From the NCBI GenBank assembly GCA_003820635.1, contig RPOS01000010.1, forward strand, positions 1-6,265: a stretch of 6,265 nt of DNA, in the 5' to 3' direction. Positions within the stretch are counted from its first letter, which is position 1; each line of letters starts with the position of its first letter. Source of the DNA: Verrucomicrobiaceae bacterium (GTDB taxonomy: Bacteria; Verrucomicrobiota; Verrucomicrobiae; Verrucomicrobiales; Akkermansiaceae). The notes under the pieces were generated by a model, which was given only the letters and a program-made list of their open reading frames with translations, was not told the origin of the DNA and did no database searches. Positions 5,591 through 6,265 of this stretch are shown here, one piece after another. Position numbers and translations under genes: made by a program.

Positions 5591-6265
5591 ACGCAGCTAC
5601 TTGCTGCCAATTTGGAGATTGAGTATCCGGCACCGCCGTCCACGTCGGTGTTTGTGCGTCATTAACCGGCGTCCATCCCGGAACTTGCGTGTCGTCTATC
5701 GCACCCCAACCGGGGGTCTGAGCATCTGAAACATTATTCCATCCCGGCGTTTGCGTGTCATTGATTACCGCCCATGCAGACACGGGTGCGGGCACAACTG
5801 CCCAGCCACCATCTGGTGCTGCTGGGATGCTAGTCCATACCGGCAATTGAGTGTCATCAATACTCGCCCACGTTGGGATTTGCCCGTCCGGGATAACCAC
5901 CCAAGCGCCGCTCGGTGTTGTAATGCCTGTCCAATTGGGAGTCTGGCTGTCATCAATAATGCCCCAGACATTGACGTCTCCAATGACACAGACTGCACGC
6001 ACGCCTGTTGGATAGACTTCTACATCGCTTGTAGCCGTGACTGTGCCGATTGCGCCAGTAGCTGATACGCCTGTGGGGTAGACCTCTGCGGTGCCAGTGA
6101 TCGTAACTGCACCCACTGCGCCAGTGGCAGATACGCCCGTGGGATCAGCATTAGCGCCAGCCGTTACTGATACGGTGCCAACCGCACCTGTGGCCGATAC
6201 GCCTGTCACTGACACCACAACATCGGTCACAACCGTGACTGTGCCGATTGCGCCCGTGGCAACTA
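5589..6265 (-). CDS. Two-part repeat protein, probable phage tail or virion decoration protein (C-terminal part)
   Basis: The frame ends in TAA at 5591-5589 and is open through the right edge: 224 codons are visible. The in-frame GTG at 6230 is not taken as the start, because the codons upstream of it (VATGAIGTVTVVT) continue the same repeat. The first part has 22-residue units such as TGVSATGAVGTVSVTAGA, about four visible. The second part has eleven units of about 11 residues, each with one Trp, consensus I/V-x-D-x-Q-x-P-x-W-x-x, ending QQVAA. No catalytic motif, signal peptide or membrane helix is seen. Both repeat types are rich in beta-forming residues and Gly/Pro, which suits an extended beta structure on the virion. 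I recall related repeats in phage structural proteins next to fibres, without a firm function. It lies immediately before the fibre gene with a nine-base gap, so it may be a fibre base, connector or decoration protein. Confidence 0.8.
   Translation of the reverse strand, partial: VATGAIGTVTVVTDVVVSVTGVSATGAVGTVSVTAGANADPTGVSATGAVGAVTITGTAEVYPTGVSATGAIGTVTATSDVEVYPTGVRAVCVIGDVNVWGIIDDSQTPNWTGITTPSGAWVVIPDGQIPTWASIDDTQLPVWTSIPAAPDGGWAVVPAPVSAWAVINDTQTPGWNNVSDAQTPGWGAIDDTQVPGWTPVNDAQTPTWTAVPDTQSPNWQQVAA
5601..5957 (-). repeat. Eleven tandem ~11-residue (33-bp) tryptophan repeats
   Basis: Consecutive units read IDDSQTPNWTG, ITTPSGAWVV, IPDGQIPTWAS, IDDTQLPVWTS, IPAAPDGGWAV, VPAPVSAWAV, INDTQTPGWNN, VSDAQTPGWGA, IDDTQVPGWTP, VNDAQTPTWTA and VPDTQSPNWQQ. 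Nine are 11 residues and two are 10. Each has one Trp at position 8 or 9 and an I or V at position 1. The last five (5601-5765) are the most regular. Such short strict periodicity suggests a beta-solenoid, a stacked-Trp array or multivalent binding units; the structure is inferred. Confidence 0.85.
5961..6265 (-). repeat. 22-residue (66-bp) TGVSATGAVG repeats, continuing off the right edge
   Basis: Three complete units lie at 6206-6009, each beginning TGVSATGA(V/I)G and the last two ending VYP. A decayed fourth (TGVRAVCVIGDVNVWG) lies at 6008-5961, and a partial unit (VATGAIGTVTVV) lies at the window edge. The conserved half is TGVSATGA(V/I)G, followed by a variable strand (TVSVTA, AVTITG, TVTATS). 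The total copy number is unknown because the gene continues outside the window. Confidence 0.85.

Noticed and set aside
5589..6230. GTG at 6230 as the true start of the repeat protein
   Set aside because: The repeat continues in frame upstream of it to the window edge and there is no clear ribosome site.
1..6265. CRISPR array, tRNA, insertion sequence or defence genes
   Set aside because: The direct repeats present are in frame and coding; no spaced palindromic repeats, cloverleaf, transposase or nuclease motif is visible.

Overview
The window looks like part of the late (tail and lysis) region of a tailed bacteriophage or prophage. Every gene I can support is on the minus strand, so transcription runs from the right edge (6265) towards the left edge (1). 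The genes are packed almost end to end, with fused stop/ribosome-binding sites, an ATGA overlap and gaps of a few bases. A GH108-type endolysin, common in phages and prophages of Gram-negative bacteria, together with the mid-to-high GC content, suggests a Gram-negative, probably proteobacterial, host. No integrase, tRNA, attachment site, defence gene or host gene is visible, so I cannot tell a free phage from a prophage.

Layout in the direction of transcription. (1) 6265-5589: the C-terminal part of a repeat protein that enters from the right edge. It carries about four 22-residue units (TGVSATGAVG...) followed by eleven units of about 11 residues, each with one tryptophan (IDDTQTPGW...). (2) 5579-1638: a 1313-residue tail-fibre-like protein with a typical phage fibre N-terminus, a Thr/Ser/Gly-rich linker and nine GNVGIGT-type motifs about 70-110 residues apart (one gap is 222). 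It ends in a beta-rich C-terminal domain instead of the S74 chaperone peptidase often found on such fibres. (3) 1627-1457: a 56-residue holin-like membrane protein. (4) 1455-1123: a 110-residue phage protein of unknown function. (5) 1126-974: a 50-residue acidic small protein. (6) A 92-bp gap, the longest in the window, with a perfect 8-bp-stem inverted repeat and a doubtful 19-codon ORF. (7) 881-369: the GH108 endolysin. (8) 359-1: the N-terminal 119 residues of a phage protein of the VRFRQGTPEKIGGW type, with a GTG start and running off the left edge.

How the genes fit together: the two repeat proteins probably form or decorate the host-recognition apparatus. The holin-like protein and the signal-less endolysin probably form a holin-endolysin lysis pair, separated by two small genes of unknown role. 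No spanin gene is visible. The last gene may return to virion structure.

I find no convincing new enzymatic or defence system. The points most worth following are the two-part repeat architecture at the right edge, the fibre with similar-looking beta motifs at both ends and no S74 domain, the large composition change inside the fibre gene, and the inverted repeat before the endolysin.
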